Origin: Streptomyces sp. NBC_01210
Lineage (GTDB): Bacteria > Actinomycetota > Actinomycetes > Streptomycetales > Streptomycetaceae
Reading direction: 5' to 3'
Assembly (NCBI RefSeq): GCF_036010325.1
Contig: NZ_CP108549.1
Location: forward strand, 5,456,001 to 5,520,000
Length of the DNA stretch: 64,000 bases
The notes below the pieces were generated by a model. The model did not search any database, had not been told where the DNA came from, and worked only from the letters and a program-made list of their open reading frames with translations. A program made the translations under genes and the position numbers. This document shows, in pieces, positions 34,817 to 44,293 of this stretch (position 1 is its first letter; the number at the start of each line of letters is the position of its first letter).

Positions 34817-36016
34817 GTGACCGAGAAGGCCGACCTTCAGTCCGTGCTGGACCGTGCTGCCGAGGGGGGCCGGATCACCCCGGAGGAGGCGCTCGACCTC
34901 TACCGTTCCGCGCCGCTGCACGCGCTGGGCGCCGCGGCGGACGCCGTACGGCGGCGGCGATACGCCGGTACGGAGCACATCGCGACGTACATCATCGAGC
35001 GCAACATCAACTACACCAATGTGTGCGTCACGGCGTGCAAGTTCTGCGCCTTCTACGCCCCGCCGAAGGATGTCGAGAAGGGCTGGACGCGCGACCTCGA
35101 CGACATTCTGCGGCGCTGCGCCGAGACCGTGGAGCTCGGCGGCACGCAGATCATGTTCCAGGGCGGGCACCACCCGGACTACGGCGTCGAGTACTACGAG
35201 AAGCACTTCGCCGCGATCAAGAAGGCGTACCCGCAGCTGGTCATCCACTCCCTCGGCGCCTCCGAGGTCGAGCACATGGCCCGTATCTCCAAGGTCTCCG
35301 TCGAGGAGGCGATCCAGCGCATCCACGCCGCCGGACTCGACTCCTTCGCGGGCGCCGGCGCCGAGTTGCTGCCCGAGCGGCCGCGCAAGGCGATCGCGCC
35401 GCTCAAGGAGTCCGGCGAGCGCTGGCTGGAGATCATGGAGGCCGCGCACCGTCTCGGCGTCGAGTCCACGTCCACCATGCTCATGGGCACCGGCGAGACC
35501 AACGCCGAGCGGATCGAGCATCTGCGGATGATCCGCGAGGTGCAGGACCGGACGGGCGGCTTCCGGGCCTTCATCCCGTACACGTACCAGCCGGAGAACA
35601 ACCACCTCAAGGGCCGTACGCAGGCGACGCTCTTCGAGTACCTGCGCATGATCGCGATCGCGCGGCTCTTCCTCGACAATGTCGCGCACATCCAGGGCTC
35701 GTGGCTGACCACGGGCAAGGAGGTCGGCCAGCTGTCGCTGCACTACGGCGCGGACGACCTGGGCTCGATCATGCTCGAGGAGAATGTGGTCTCCTCGGCG
35801 GGCGCGAAGCACCGGTCGAACCGGATGGAGATCATCGACCTGATCCGTAAGTCGGGCCGTGTCCCGGCGCAGCGGACGACGACGTACGAGCACATCGTGG
35901 TGCACGACGACCCGGCGAACGACCCGGTCGACGAGCGCGTCGCCTCGCACATCTCGTCGACGGCGATCGCGGGCGGTACGGCGCATCCCGAGCTGAAGCT
36001 GCTCGCGTCCAACTGA
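34817..36016 (+). CDS. mqnC: cyclic dehypoxanthine futalosine synthase MqnC
   Basis: 399-aa radical SAM enzyme that cyclises dehypoxanthine futalosine in menaquinone synthesis. Cluster cysteines are C70, C74 and C77 in CVTACKFCAF. Other family stretches are FQGGHHPDYGVEYY, FAGAGAELLPERPR and FIPYTYQPENN. GTG start at 34817 with AAAGGTG upstream. It ends 7 bp before the next gene. Confidence 0.96.
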   Translation: MTEKADLQSVLDRAAEGGRITPEEALDLYRSAPLHALGAAADAVRRRRYAGTEHIATYIIERNINYTNVCVTACKFCAFYAPPKDVEKGWTRDLDDILRRCAETVELGGTQIMFQGGHHPDYGVEYYEKHFAAIKKAYPQLVIHSLGASEVEHMARISKVSVEEAIQRIHAAGLDSFAGAGAELLPERPRKAIAPLKESGERWLEIMEAAHRLGVESTSTMLMGTGETNAERIEHLRMIREVQDRTGGFRAFIPYTYQPENNHLKGRTQATLFEYLRMIAIARLFLDNVAHIQGSWLTTGKEVGQLSLHYGADDLGSIMLEENVVSSAGAKHRSNRMEIIDLIRKSGRVPAQRTTTYEHIVVHDDPANDPVDERVASHISSTAIAGGTAHPELKLLASN

Positions 36017-36023
36017 GGCTGTT

Positions 36024-36671
36024 TTGCTGACTATTCACGCCGCGCCGCTGATTCTGCCGGTCGGCGCGGCGACGGTGCCGGACGGTGCGGTCGTCGTCGA
36101 CGGCAACCGGATCGCGGCCATCGGCCCGTACGAGGAGCTGGCGGCGGACCGTCCGCAGGCCCGCGTCCGGCGCTGGCCCGGCGTTCTGACGCCCGGCTTG
36201 CGTCAGTGGCACGGCACCTGGCTGCTGAAGCGCTGCTACCACCCCGATCCGCGGGAGGCCGACGAGCTCGGTGAACTGCCGCTGTCCGGGGCGGAGCTGG
36301 AGGCGCTGGAGCTGGACGGTGCCCGCTGGGCGGGCAGCGTGCGCCGCGGTCTGCAGCGGATGCTGCGGCACGGCACCACGGCGCTGGCGGTCACGCTGAA
36401 CGACCCGGTGGTACGGACCGCGGTCGTCCGCTCCGGGCTGACCGTCGTCTCCGCGGTGGGCGCCCCGGGAATCCTCGCCGAGGGTCCGGATCTCGACCCC
36501 TTCGTGGCGGGGTATGACCTCGCGGGCTCCGTGCACGCCCCACTGGCTGTCGGCGCCCGGGCCGACTTCGCCGTGTTCGACGTGGCGGACGAGGCCGCTC
36601 TGCAGGCCACCGGCGCCGGGAGTTGCGTGGCCACCGTCCTCGACGGGCGGCTCGTCCACCGGGCGCGCTGA
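36024..36671 (+). CDS. amidohydrolase/imidazolonepropionase-like protein, shortened
   Basis: 215 aa with a TTG start (GAGG 5 nt upstream), seven bases after mqnC. The N-terminal beta-sandwich of amidohydrolases is seen ([18 protein letters not shown]) and so is the C-terminal return strand ([14 protein letters not shown] ... [14 protein letters not shown]). The metal barrel between them is drastically shortened. The usual HxH after PG is replaced by [12 protein letters not shown] with a single His. It is probably not a classical metal-dependent hydrolase. Its place after mqnC suggests a link with the pathway, perhaps regulatory. It should not be equated with the deaminase MqnX. Confidence 0.7.
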   Translation: MLTIHAAPLILPVGAATVPDGAVVVDGNRIAAIGPYEELAADRPQARVRRWPGVLTPGLRQWHGTWLLKRCYHPDPREADELGELPLSGAELEALELDGARWAGSVRRGLQRMLRHGTTALAVTLNDPVVRTAVVRSGLTVVSAVGAPGILAEGPDLDPFVAGYDLAGSVHAPLAVGARADFAVFDVADEAALQATGAGSCVATVLDGRLVHRAR

Positions 36672-36767
36672 CTGATCACCGAGGACAACTGGATGTTCCC
36701 GCCCGCAGAGGGCTGGGCCGTCGACCGGGTGAAGGACGTGGACCTGGCCGCCCTGCTCGAACCCTGA
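36672..36767 (+). pseudogene. in-frame coding remnant after the amidohydrolase-like stop
   Basis: Immediately after the TGA at 36669-36671 the same frame continues for 31 codons with strongly coding composition: [20 protein letters not shown], then [11 protein letters not shown] and a stop. It has no start of its own except an internal ATG. It may be the tail of a lost gene, or a stop-codon readthrough extension. Family unknown. Confidence 0.35.
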
Positions 36768-36793
36768 TCCCGCCCGACCGGCACAATGGAGCC

Positions 36794-37489
36794 GTGACCC
36801 GAGCATCCCTGGACAAGCAGCCGCACGAAGTCGCCTCGATGTTCGACGACGTGGCGGCGAACTACGACCTCACCAACGATGTGCTCTCGCTCGGCCAGGA
36901 CAGGCTGTGGCGCAGGGAGGTCGCGAAGGCGGTGGACGCCCGCCCGGCGCAGAAGGTCCTCGACCTGGCCGCCGGCACCGGCACCTCTTCGCTGCCGTTC
37001 ACCGTCACCGGCGCGTATGTCGTGCCGTGCGACTTCTCCCTCGGCATGCTGCGCGAGGGCAAGAAGCGCAACCCCTGGCTGCCGCTCACCGCGGGCGATG
37101 CGACGAAGCTGCCGTTCCGCGACGATGTCTTCGACGCCGTGACGATCTCCTTCGGGCTGCGCAATGTGCAGGACACGGACACGGCGCTGCGCGAGCTGTA
37201 CCGGGTGACCAAGCCGGGCGGGCGGGTCGTGATCTGTGAGTTCTCGCAGCCGACCTGGGCGCCGTTCCGGACCGTGTACACCGAGTATCTGATGCGGGCG
37301 CTGCCGCCGGTGGCGCGGGCGGTCTCGTCCAACCCCGATGCCTACGTCTATCTCGCCGAGTCCATCCGCGCCTGGCCCGACCAGGCGGGACTGGCGAAGC
37401 GGCTGCAGCAGGCCGGCTGGTCCAAGGTCGCGTGGCGGAATCTGACGGGTGGGGTGGTGGCGCTGCACCGTGGCGCCAAGCCCCAGTAA
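36794..37489 (+). CDS. menG: demethylmenaquinone methyltransferase MenG/UbiE
   Basis: 231-aa SAM-dependent C-methyltransferase that performs the last methylation of menaquinone. Motif I is [15 protein letters not shown]; UbiE signatures are [17 protein letters not shown] and [24 protein letters not shown] start at 36794 follows GGAG. It shares a transcription direction and close spacing with mqnC, tying the first and last steps of quinone synthesis together. Confidence 0.95.
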   Translation: MTRASLDKQPHEVASMFDDVAANYDLTNDVLSLGQDRLWRREVAKAVDARPAQKVLDLAAGTGTSSLPFTVTGAYVVPCDFSLGMLREGKKRNPWLPLTAGDATKLPFRDDVFDAVTISFGLRNVQDTDTALRELYRVTKPGGRVVICEFSQPTWAPFRTVYTEYLMRALPPVARAVSSNPDAYVYLAESIRAWPDQAGLAKRLQQAGWSKVAWRNLTGGVVALHRGAKPQ

Positions 37490-37493
37490 GGCC

Positions 37494-38414
37494 ATGGAGC
37501 AGCTGGACTACCAGGCCGTCCTGGAGGAGGTCGCTCAGGACGTCGCACCGCAGATCGGCAGCGGCACGCCCGCCGAGTACATCCCGGCACTCGCCTCCGT
37601 CGACCGGCACCGCTTCGGCATGGCCCTCGCGGATGTGGACGGCAAGGTATACGGAGTCGGGGACTGGCAGCGCCCCTTCTCCGCCCAGTCGATCACCAAG
37701 GTCTTCACGCTCGCGCTGGCGCTGGCCCAGGGCGGCGACAGTCTCTGGGAGCGGGTCGGCCGTGAGCCCTCCGGCAACCCCTTCAACTCGCTGGTGCAGC
37801 TGGAGTACGAGAACGGGATCCCGCGCAATCCCTTCATCAACGCGGGCGCGCTCGTCGTCACCGACCGCCTGCAGACCCTGACCGGCGACGCGAGCAGCGA
37901 GCTCCTGGAATTCCTGCGGCAGGAGAGCGGGAACCCGGAGCTGGCCTTCGACGCGGAGGTCGCCGAGTCGGAGTCCGAGTTCGGTGACCGCAACGCCGCC
38001 CTGGCCCACTTCATGGCCTCCTACGGCAACATCACCAACCCCGTCCTCACCCTCCTCGAGCACTACTTCTGGCAGTGCGCGATCGAGATGAGCTGCGCCG
38101 ATCTGGCCCTGGCGGCCCGCTTTCTGGCCCGCCACGGGCTGCGCGCCGACGGCTCCCGTCTGCTGACCCGCAGCGAGGCCAAGCAGATCAATGCCGTGAT
38201 GCTCACCTGCGGCACGTACGACGCGGCCGGAGAGTTCGCCTACCGGGTCGGACTGCCGGGCAAGAGCGGCGTGGGGGGCGGGATCGTCGCGGTCGTGCCG
38301 GGGCGCTGCACGCTGTCCGTATGGAGCCCGGGCCTCGACGAACGCGGCAACTCGGTGGTGGGCGTGGCGGCGCTGGACCGCTTCACGACGCTGACCGGGC
38401 TCTCGGTCTTCTAG
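37494..38414 (+). CDS. glsA: glutaminase
   Basis: 306 aa, normal length for the serine-dependent beta-lactamase-fold glutaminase that converts glutamine to glutamate and ammonia. The SxxK motif is S66-I-T-K69 within RPFSAQSITKVF. Other conserved stretches: GNPFNSL, NAGALVVTD, VMLTCGTYDAAGEFA, GKSGVGGGIVAVVPG. The ATG at 37494 lies four bases after the menG stop. Confidence 0.94.
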   Translation: MEQLDYQAVLEEVAQDVAPQIGSGTPAEYIPALASVDRHRFGMALADVDGKVYGVGDWQRPFSAQSITKVFTLALALAQGGDSLWERVGREPSGNPFNSLVQLEYENGIPRNPFINAGALVVTDRLQTLTGDASSELLEFLRQESGNPELAFDAEVAESESEFGDRNAALAHFMASYGNITNPVLTLLEHYFWQCAIEMSCADLALAARFLARHGLRADGSRLLTRSEAKQINAVMLTCGTYDAAGEFAYRVGLPGKSGVGGGIVAVVPGRCTLSVWSPGLDERGNSVVGVAALDRFTTLTGLSVF

Positions 38415-38568
38415 GGCGCCGCGGAGAAGGACCGGAGACCGAGGCTCGTGCCCCGAATCGGCTTGTACGAGCGGCGAGTTGACGGGAACCGGCGGGCGGG
38501 GAAGATGAGTCAGTTGTTTACGGCTTTCTTATCTCCCCGTCCCCGCTTGTCACCTCGGAGTGCTCCCC

Positions 38569-41067
38569 ATGGCGTCGTACTGCCCGCATTGCGGAAACCC
38601 ATCCCCGGATGAGGCGCGCTTCTGTATGAAATGCGGGCGTGAGCGGCTGCCGGAAGCCTCGGCGGCGCCACCGCCCGCGATGCCTCCGGCGGCCGCGCCC
38701 GCCGCGCTTCCGGCTCTTCCCCCGGCCCTGCCCGCCGCTCAGCCGGCCGCGCCCGCCTACGCGCCGGCGCCCGCTCAACCGTCGCCCGTCGGGGCGTTCC
38801 TCGGCCGGGCGTTCCGCGGTGACTGGCTCGCCTCGGCGAAGGCCGCCGCCTGGCCGGCCGGACTGCTGCTGGCGCTCGCGGTGGCGCTCGCCATCCCCTC
38901 GTACGGTCAGGACGACGAGGTCGTCGTCGGCTGGAGCGACCGGCTGCGGATCGCGCTCGCGATGCTGCTGCAGGCGTTCGGCGGCGGCTTCGAGGTGAAG
39001 GCCACGGACAGCTCCTCGCCGTTCGGCTCCGGCGGCTCGGGCTCCGGGTCCTTCGGCGGCGGTTCCTCGGACGGGATGTACGGCGACGGTTCCGGATTCC
39101 CCGGCACCTCCGGCTCCGGCTCCGGCTCCTCGGGATTCTCCGACTCGGGCATGGACGCGATCGCACAGGGCAGCGCCTCGCTCTCGCTGGTGCCGCTGAC
39201 GGTGACCGTGCTGTGGATCGGTGCGCTCTTCCTGGGTGCGCGGATGCTGCGTACGAGGGGTGCCGGGCTGGAAGCGGCCGTCCGGATCTCGGTGTTGGCC
39301 ACCGGCGTGGTGCTGGTACTCGGCCTGTTCGCGCAGCCGGACATCGAGGGCGTGGCGATCTCCTCGTCCCCGCTGCTTGCCGCGCTCGGCGCGCTGGCGA
39401 TCTCGCTCGCGGTGACCGCCGGGGTGCTCCAGCGCGACGACCTCGCCGCGTGGCTGGCGCAGCGGCCCGCCGCCCGGTCGACGGTGCGCGCCCTGGGGAC
39501 GGCTGTGCGGGCGCTCGGCGTGGTCGTGGCCCTCTGCTCGCTGGTCGGCTTCATCGCGTACGCCAACGCGGACGGCGTGGACGGTACGGGCCTGCTCATC
39601 GCGCTGCCCATCCTGCCGAACATCGGCTTGGCGGTGCTCGGGCTGAGCTGGGGCGTACCGGTGAAGTACGACGTCCAGGGCCGGTTCAGCCTGATCGGCT
39701 CCGGCACGGAGCACGGCAGTTTCGGTCTTCCGGAGATCAGCGATGTGTGGGGCGGTGGCGCGGTCGCCGGGGCGGTGGCTCTCGGTGTGGTCTGCGCGCT
39801 CACGCTCGGCGTCTGGGCGGCCCGCCGCTCGGCGGACCGTCGCGAACAGCTGCTGGCCGGCGGCTTCTCGCTGGGCCTCGTCCTGCTGTTCACGGGCGTG
39901 AGCGGGGTCTCCGCCGACATGGCGGGCGGTATGTCGGACTGGGGCGGCCAGGGCACATCGGAGTTCGCCCCGAGCGTTCCGGATGCGTTGCTGTTCGGCC
40001 TGCTGTGGGTGGGTGCGGCGACGTTCCTGGGCCCGTATGTGCTGCGGATGGTGGGTCAACAGGCGGCGGCGGTGCCGCTGCCGACGTACGGGCCGGGCCC
40101 GGCGTACATGCCCGGCGCCCCGGCCGCTCCCGCTGCCCCGGCCGTTCCCGCTGCCCCGGCTGCCCCCGCGGCCACCCCGTTCGTGGCTGAGGCGCCCGCC
40201 CCGCACGCGCCTTCTCCGTACGTCCCGCAGCCCCAAGTCCCCGGCGCGTACGACCCGCACACCGTGCAGCTCTCCGCGTCACCGTCCGCTGCCGCGGCAG
40301 TCTCACCGGCAGTCGCCGCCCACGATCCCGCCGCCGCGGCGGCCGCCGCCGAACGCAAGCGCAAGGTCCTCGTGTGGACGGCCACCCTCACCGCCGCGTT
40401 CGTCATCGGCGGTGGCGCGACGGCCGGGGCGCTGCTGCTGAAGAACAAAGACGCGTCCGAGGAGGCGAAGAACAAGCAGCCGGCCGCATCGCAGTCCCCT
40501 TCCCCGAAGCAGGACCCACAGGCCCCGGCGTCCCCTTCCGCAACCCCGTCCGGCAGCCCCTCCGCCACCCCCTCCACGAGCCCGTCGACACCTCCGCCGG
40601 GCGGTGCCACGGTCCCGGAAGGCTTTGTGCTGAAGCAGGACCCCGCCGGGTTCACCGTCGCGGTGATGGACGGCTGGAAGCGCCGGCAGTCGGGCAGCCA
40701 GGTCTTCTACGAAGCCCCCACGGGCGGATCGTATGTCCAGATCGGCGTCATCAAGAACACGCCGACGACCTCGTACGAGAACTTCCTCATCCTGGAGAAG
40801 AAGCACCTGGAGACTCCCGAGACCCAGTACGGGCGCACGCAGCTGATCCAGAACACGTATCAGGGACGGCCGGGCGCGCTCTGGGAGTTCACCCATATCC
40901 CCGAGCCGGACGAGGGCAGCCTGAAGCGCCATGTCATCGACCAGGCGTTCGTCGCGGCGGACGGCACGGAGTACGCGATCCTTGCCGCCGACCGCGCCGA
41001 TCTCTGGGACCCGGCCAAGGACGTGGTCTTCTCGACCGCCCTCAACACCTTCCAAGTGAGCCAGTGA
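38569..41067 (+). CDS. zinc-ribbon membrane protein with C-terminal extracytoplasmic domain
   Basis: 832 aa. An N-terminal zinc ribbon (C5-x2-C8 ... C19-x2-C22, YCPHCG and FCMKCG) is followed by a Pro/Ala linker, a membrane part with about seven helices (about 105-500) broken by a Gly/Ser-rich loop (about 150-205), a second Pro/Ala linker, one more transmembrane helix near 605-625, and a Ser/Pro/Thr linker leading to a folded domain of about 150 residues (GFTVAVMDGWKRR to the end). This modular design is common in streptomycete signalling or envelope proteins, but no enzymatic motif is present. ATG 38569 has GGAG 9 nt upstream. Confidence 0.75.
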   Translation: MASYCPHCGNPSPDEARFCMKCGRERLPEASAAPPPAMPPAAAPAALPALPPALPAAQPAAPAYAPAPAQPSPVGAFLGRAFRGDWLASAKAAAWPAGLLLALAVALAIPSYGQDDEVVVGWSDRLRIALAMLLQAFGGGFEVKATDSSSPFGSGGSGSGSFGGGSSDGMYGDGSGFPGTSGSGSGSSGFSDSGMDAIAQGSASLSLVPLTVTVLWIGALFLGARMLRTRGAGLEAAVRISVLATGVVLVLGLFAQPDIEGVAISSSPLLAALGALAISLAVTAGVLQRDDLAAWLAQRPAARSTVRALGTAVRALGVVVALCSLVGFIAYANADGVDGTGLLIALPILPNIGLAVLGLSWGVPVKYDVQGRFSLIGSGTEHGSFGLPEISDVWGGGAVAGAVALGVVCALTLGVWAARRSADRREQLLAGGFSLGLVLLFTGVSGVSADMAGGMSDWGGQGTSEFAPSVPDALLFGLLWVGAATFLGPYVLRMVGQQAAAVPLPTYGPGPAYMPGAPAAPAAPAVPAAPAAPAATPFVAEAPAPHAPSPYVPQPQVPGAYDPHTVQLSASPSAAAAVSPAVAAHDPAAAAAAAERKRKVLVWTATLTAAFVIGGGATAGALLLKNKDASEEAKNKQPAASQSPSPKQDPQAPASPSATPSGSPSATPSTSPSTPPPGGATVPEGFVLKQDPAGFTVAVMDGWKRRQSGSQVFYEAPTGGSYVQIGVIKNTPTTSYENFLILEKKHLETPETQYGRTQLIQNTYQGRPGALWEFTHIPEPDEGSLKRHVIDQAFVAADGTEYAILAADRADLWDPAKDVVFSTALNTFQVSQ

Positions 41068-41076
41068 GCCAGTGAG

Positions 41077-41595
41077 CTAGGGCTGCTGGAGCTCCAGCCG
41101 GAAGCGGTATCCCTTCTGCTGGGACACCGGCGTCGTGAACGTCTCGGCCAGCTCCATCCCCAGCCGCCGGATCACCGCGATCGAACGCTCATTGCGCGCG
41201 TTCACCATCGCCACCACCCGCTCCACCCCGGCCGCCCGTACCCGCTCCAGCGTGGTGCGGGCGGCGGCGGTCGCATACCCCTTGCCCCATGCGGCCCGAG
41301 CCAGCCGCCAGCCGATCTCGATCTCGCCGACCGGGCCGAAGGTCTCGTGCGGCCAGGGCTGCGCCCCGGTGAAGCCAATGACCTCGCCGTCCTCGTCGAG
41401 CATGGTCCAGAAGCAGAAGCCGTGCTCGGCGTCGTGTCTGCGCTGCCGTGCGGTCAGCTCCTCGTAGACGGACAGCTCCGCCGCCTTCCCGCCGTGGAAC
41501 TCCATCACCTCCGGATCGTTGAAGACCCGGTGCCAGGCCAGGGCGTCCTCGTCGGTGGGCACACGCAGCTGTACGGCGGGGAGCGGCCTGCTCAT
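41077..41595 (-). CDS. GNAT family N-acetyltransferase (RimJ/RimL-like)
   Basis: 172 aa. The RimJ/RimL-like pattern is visible: VPTDEDALAWHRVFNDPEVM, the acetyl-CoA loop IGWRLARAAWGKGYATAAA and NARNERSIAVIRRLGM. Target unknown. Start ATG 41595; the ribosome site is weak. It is convergent with the zinc-ribbon gene, 9 bp apart. A longer reading to 42864 is antisense to the reductase gene and rejected. Confidence 0.87.
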   Translation of the reverse strand: MSRPLPAVQLRVPTDEDALAWHRVFNDPEVMEFHGGKAAELSVYEELTARQRRHDAEHGFCFWTMLDEDGEVIGFTGAQPWPHETFGPVGEIEIGWRLARAAWGKGYATAAARTTLERVRAAGVERVVAMVNARNERSIAVIRRLGMELAETFTTPVSQQKGYRFRLELQQP

Positions 41596-41694
41596 AGGGG
41601 GGAGCCCTTCAGTTTGTGGATCAGTACGCCCCCATAGACTGCACACGTCCTGTGCCATTCGGTACGCAATATCGAGTCTTCGGGAGAACCCGCC

Positions 41695-42978
41695 GTGACC
41701 GAGCCCCTCTCCGAACACACCGCCGATGTGATCGTCGTCGGGGCAGGCCCGGCCGGCTCCACGACCGCGTACTACCTGGCCAAGGCGGGGCTCGACGTCC
41801 TTCTCCTCGAGAAGACCGCCTTCCCGCGCGAGAAGGTCTGCGGTGACGGCCTCACCCCGCGTGCCACGAAGCAGCTGGTGGCGATGGGTATCGACATCTC
41901 CGAGGAAGCCGGCTGGCTGCGCAATAAGGGCCTGCGGATCATCGGCGGCGGCGTGCGGCTCCAGCTCGACTGGCCGGATCTCGCCTCTTTCCCGGACTAC
42001 GGACTCGTACGCAAGCGCGACGACTTCGACGAGCAGCTCGCCAGGCAGGCGCAGAAGGCGGGCGCGCGGCTGTACGAGCGGTGCAATGTCGGGGCCCCGA
42101 TCATCGACGAGCGGACCGGCCGAATCACCGGCGTCAACGCCAAGCTGGGCGAGGAGAAGACCCCGGTCACCTTCCACGCGCCGCTCGTCGTCGCCGCCGA
42201 CGGCAATTCGACCCGGCTCTCCCTCGCCATGGGGCTGCACCGTCGCGAGGACCGTCCGATGGGTGTCGCCGTACGGACGTACTTCACCTCGCCGCGCCAC
42301 GACGACGACTATCTGGAGTCCTGGCTGGAGCTCTGGGACCGCCGCGGCCCGCAGGACCGGCTCCTCCCCGGCTACGGCTGGATCTTCGGCATGGGCGACG
42401 GCACCTCGAACGTCGGCCTCGGCGTACTGAACACCTCCGCTGCCTTCAAGGAGCTGGACTGGCGCGAGGTGCTGAAGGCCTGGTGTGCCTCGATGCCGGA
42501 GGACTGGGGCTACACCGAGGAGAACATGACGATGCCGATTCGCGGCGCCGCGCTCCCGATGGCGTTCAACCGTCAGCCGCACTACACCAAGGGCCTGCTG
42601 CTGGTCGGCGACGCGGGCGGCCTGGTCAACCCGTTCAACGGCGAGGGCATCGCGTACGCCATGGAGTCCGGCCAGATCGCCGCCGACGTGATCGTGCAGG
42701 CGCATGCCCGGCAGACCCCGGCGCAGCGGGAGCTGGCGCTGCACCGCTACCCGAAGGTCCTCAAGGACACGTACGGCGGTTACTACACCCTGGGCCGCGC
42801 CTTCGTGAAGCTCATCGGCAACCCGAAGGTCATGAAGATCGCGACGCAGCGCGGTCTGACGCACCCGCTGCTGATGAAGTTCACGCTGAAGATGCTGGCC
42901 AACCTCACCGACCCGACGGGTGGCGACGCGATGGACCGGATCATCAACGGGCTCTCGAAGGTAGCCCCGCGTTCGTGA
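41695..42978 (+). CDS. geranylgeranyl reductase family FAD oxidoreductase (MenJ-like)
   Basis: 427 aa. FAD-binding GAGPAGS (17-23), the family motif FPREKVCGDGLTPRA and the second FAD stretch LLVGDAGGLVNPFNGEGIAYAMESG are all present. Homologues saturate isoprenoid double bonds; the mycobacterial MenJ reduces a double bond in the menaquinone side chain. Position between menaquinone and complex I genes favours that role here. GTG start at 41695. Confidence 0.88.
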   Translation: MTEPLSEHTADVIVVGAGPAGSTTAYYLAKAGLDVLLLEKTAFPREKVCGDGLTPRATKQLVAMGIDISEEAGWLRNKGLRIIGGGVRLQLDWPDLASFPDYGLVRKRDDFDEQLARQAQKAGARLYERCNVGAPIIDERTGRITGVNAKLGEEKTPVTFHAPLVVAADGNSTRLSLAMGLHRREDRPMGVAVRTYFTSPRHDDDYLESWLELWDRRGPQDRLLPGYGWIFGMGDGTSNVGLGVLNTSAAFKELDWREVLKAWCASMPEDWGYTEENMTMPIRGAALPMAFNRQPHYTKGLLLVGDAGGLVNPFNGEGIAYAMESGQIAADVIVQAHARQTPAQRELALHRYPKVLKDTYGGYYTLGRAFVKLIGNPKVMKIATQRGLTHPLLMKFTLKMLANLTDPTGGDAMDRIINGLSKVAPRS

Positions 42979-43023
42979 TCATTCAACCGCGATGGAGGGA
43001 AAGTCGCTGACCTTGGCTGTCCA

Positions 43024-43055
43024 GCCTACGGCGTGAGGCGCCTTTCGCCGTAGGC
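43024..43055 (+). terminator. hairpin terminator after the reductase gene
   Basis: GCCTACGGCG pairs with CGCCGTAGGC over a 12-base loop, 45 bp past the stop. It separates the conserved block from the graspetide island. Confidence 0.8.
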
Positions 43056-43132
43056 ATGACTCCGCCCGCCGGGCCTCGGGGGAGGGGCGCCGACGGGCGG
43101 AGGAACTAGGCGGCCGAGACGGCCGACGGTGG

Positions 43133-44293
43133 TCACACAGGCAGCACCCAGCTAGGCCCGTCCGGGGTACCGAGCCAGACGCGTTGGGCGTCCGGCGTGA
43201 TGGTCAGACCGAATTCCGAGAGGTGCGGCGAGCCGGCGTCCTGCCACGTCTCGACGGCGTCCTCGACCGCGTCCCACAGCTTGAGCGGACCTCGCTGCGC
43301 CACGATCCACCCGTCGCCGTTCTCCGCCGGACGCGTGCGCGCCTGTGAGCCGGTTGCGACGTCGAGCAGGATCTGCTCGTCGCCCATTCCGAGCCGTTCG
43401 GCCGAGGGGGCGGCGAGCTGAGCAACGAATCGACCGGACCAGTCGTCCAGAGTGGCGGGGTCGATCCGGCTTGGCCGCTGCTCGCCAGGTAGAAGCTCGA
43501 AGGGGCCGTGCGGTGGCCGGTCGTGCGAGCGGGCCATCATGAACGACGTGTATCCGGGCAGGAAGCGGCCGGAAGCCCCGCCCTGGTCGTCGACGGTGAT
43601 GCGCACGAGGCCGTGCCCGAATCCCCAGCCGGCGAGCGTGACAACAACGGTGCCGCCTTCCTTGACCTGCCGGAGCAGGGCGTAAGGGATGTGCCGCATG
43701 GAGCAGAACGCGATCACGATGTCGTACGGGGCGCCTTCGGGGTATCCGTTCAGCCCGTCGGCGGTGATGAGGGTCGGGGCGTACCCGGCTTCGGCCAGGG
43801 CCTTGCGGGCGCGTTCGGCTGCGGCGGGGTCGGTCTCGATCGCCGTGGTGTTGTCCTCGCCGAGGATCTCCGAGACGTAGGCGGTCGACAGGCCAGTGCC
43901 CGCCCCGATGATCAGGGCCTGCTTACCGCGGGCAGTTCCGGCCTGCTCGATCATCCACGTGATGAGGCCCGGCAAGGTCGAGGACGACGTCGGCGTTCCG
44001 CCGGTCACGGGGCTGGTTGCGTCCTCGGCGAGGGTGCCGTCGATCTGCGTTACCCATGTCGTGTTCTGGTACGTGAGGTGCAGCCACTCCTCTACCGGCA
44101 CAGAGTCGCGGCGAGCGGGGGTCCATACGGTCGTACCGGGAGGCTCGCTCGGCCTGTAGATCGCGCTGCCGAGGAACGTCTCGCGCGGCACGGTCTCGAC
44201 GGCGCGGCGTACCTCCGGGTCATGCAGCAGACCCTCGCCGGCGAGCTGCTCGGCGAGGCGGCGGCGTAGCGCGGGGGCGGTGTCAGAGGTCAT
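43133..44293 (-). CDS. protein-isoaspartate-methyltransferase-like enzyme of a graspetide cluster
   Basis: 386 aa. The N-terminal 240 residues resemble PCMT/PIMT enzymes: a helical start ending in VETVPRETFLG, the SAM loop ALIIGAGTGLSTAYV, the acidic ETDPAAAERARKAL strand and DIVIAFCSMRHIPY. A C-terminal extension of about 140 residues goes beyond the usual 220-aa length, as in the methyltransferases of SAV_5884-type ATP-grasp peptide systems. In characterised graspetides (fuscimiditide type) such an enzyme methylates an Asp side chain, which then closes to an aspartimide. ATG overlaps the ligase stop (ATGA). Last gene of the operon. Confidence 0.88.
   Translation of the reverse strand: MTSDTAPALRRRLAEQLAGEGLLHDPEVRRAVETVPRETFLGSAIYRPSEPPGTTVWTPARRDSVPVEEWLHLTYQNTTWVTQIDGTLAEDATSPVTGGTPTSSSTLPGLITWMIEQAGTARGKQALIIGAGTGLSTAYVSEILGEDNTTAIETDPAAAERARKALAEAGYAPTLITADGLNGYPEGAPYDIVIAFCSMRHIPYALLRQVKEGGTVVVTLAGWGFGHGLVRITVDDQGGASGRFLPGYTSFMMARSHDRPPHGPFELLPGEQRPSRIDPATLDDWSGRFVAQLAAPSAERLGMGDEQILLDVATGSQARTRPAENGDGWIVAQRGPLKLWDAVEDAVETWQDAGSPHLSEFGLTITPDAQRVWLGTPDGPSWVLPV

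Noticed and set aside
36024..36671. Calling this gene mqnX (aminodeoxyfutalosine deaminase).
   Set aside because: True MqnX is a full-length amidohydrolase with metal ligands. This protein lacks most of the barrel and the HxH motif, and streptomycetes are thought to use another route.
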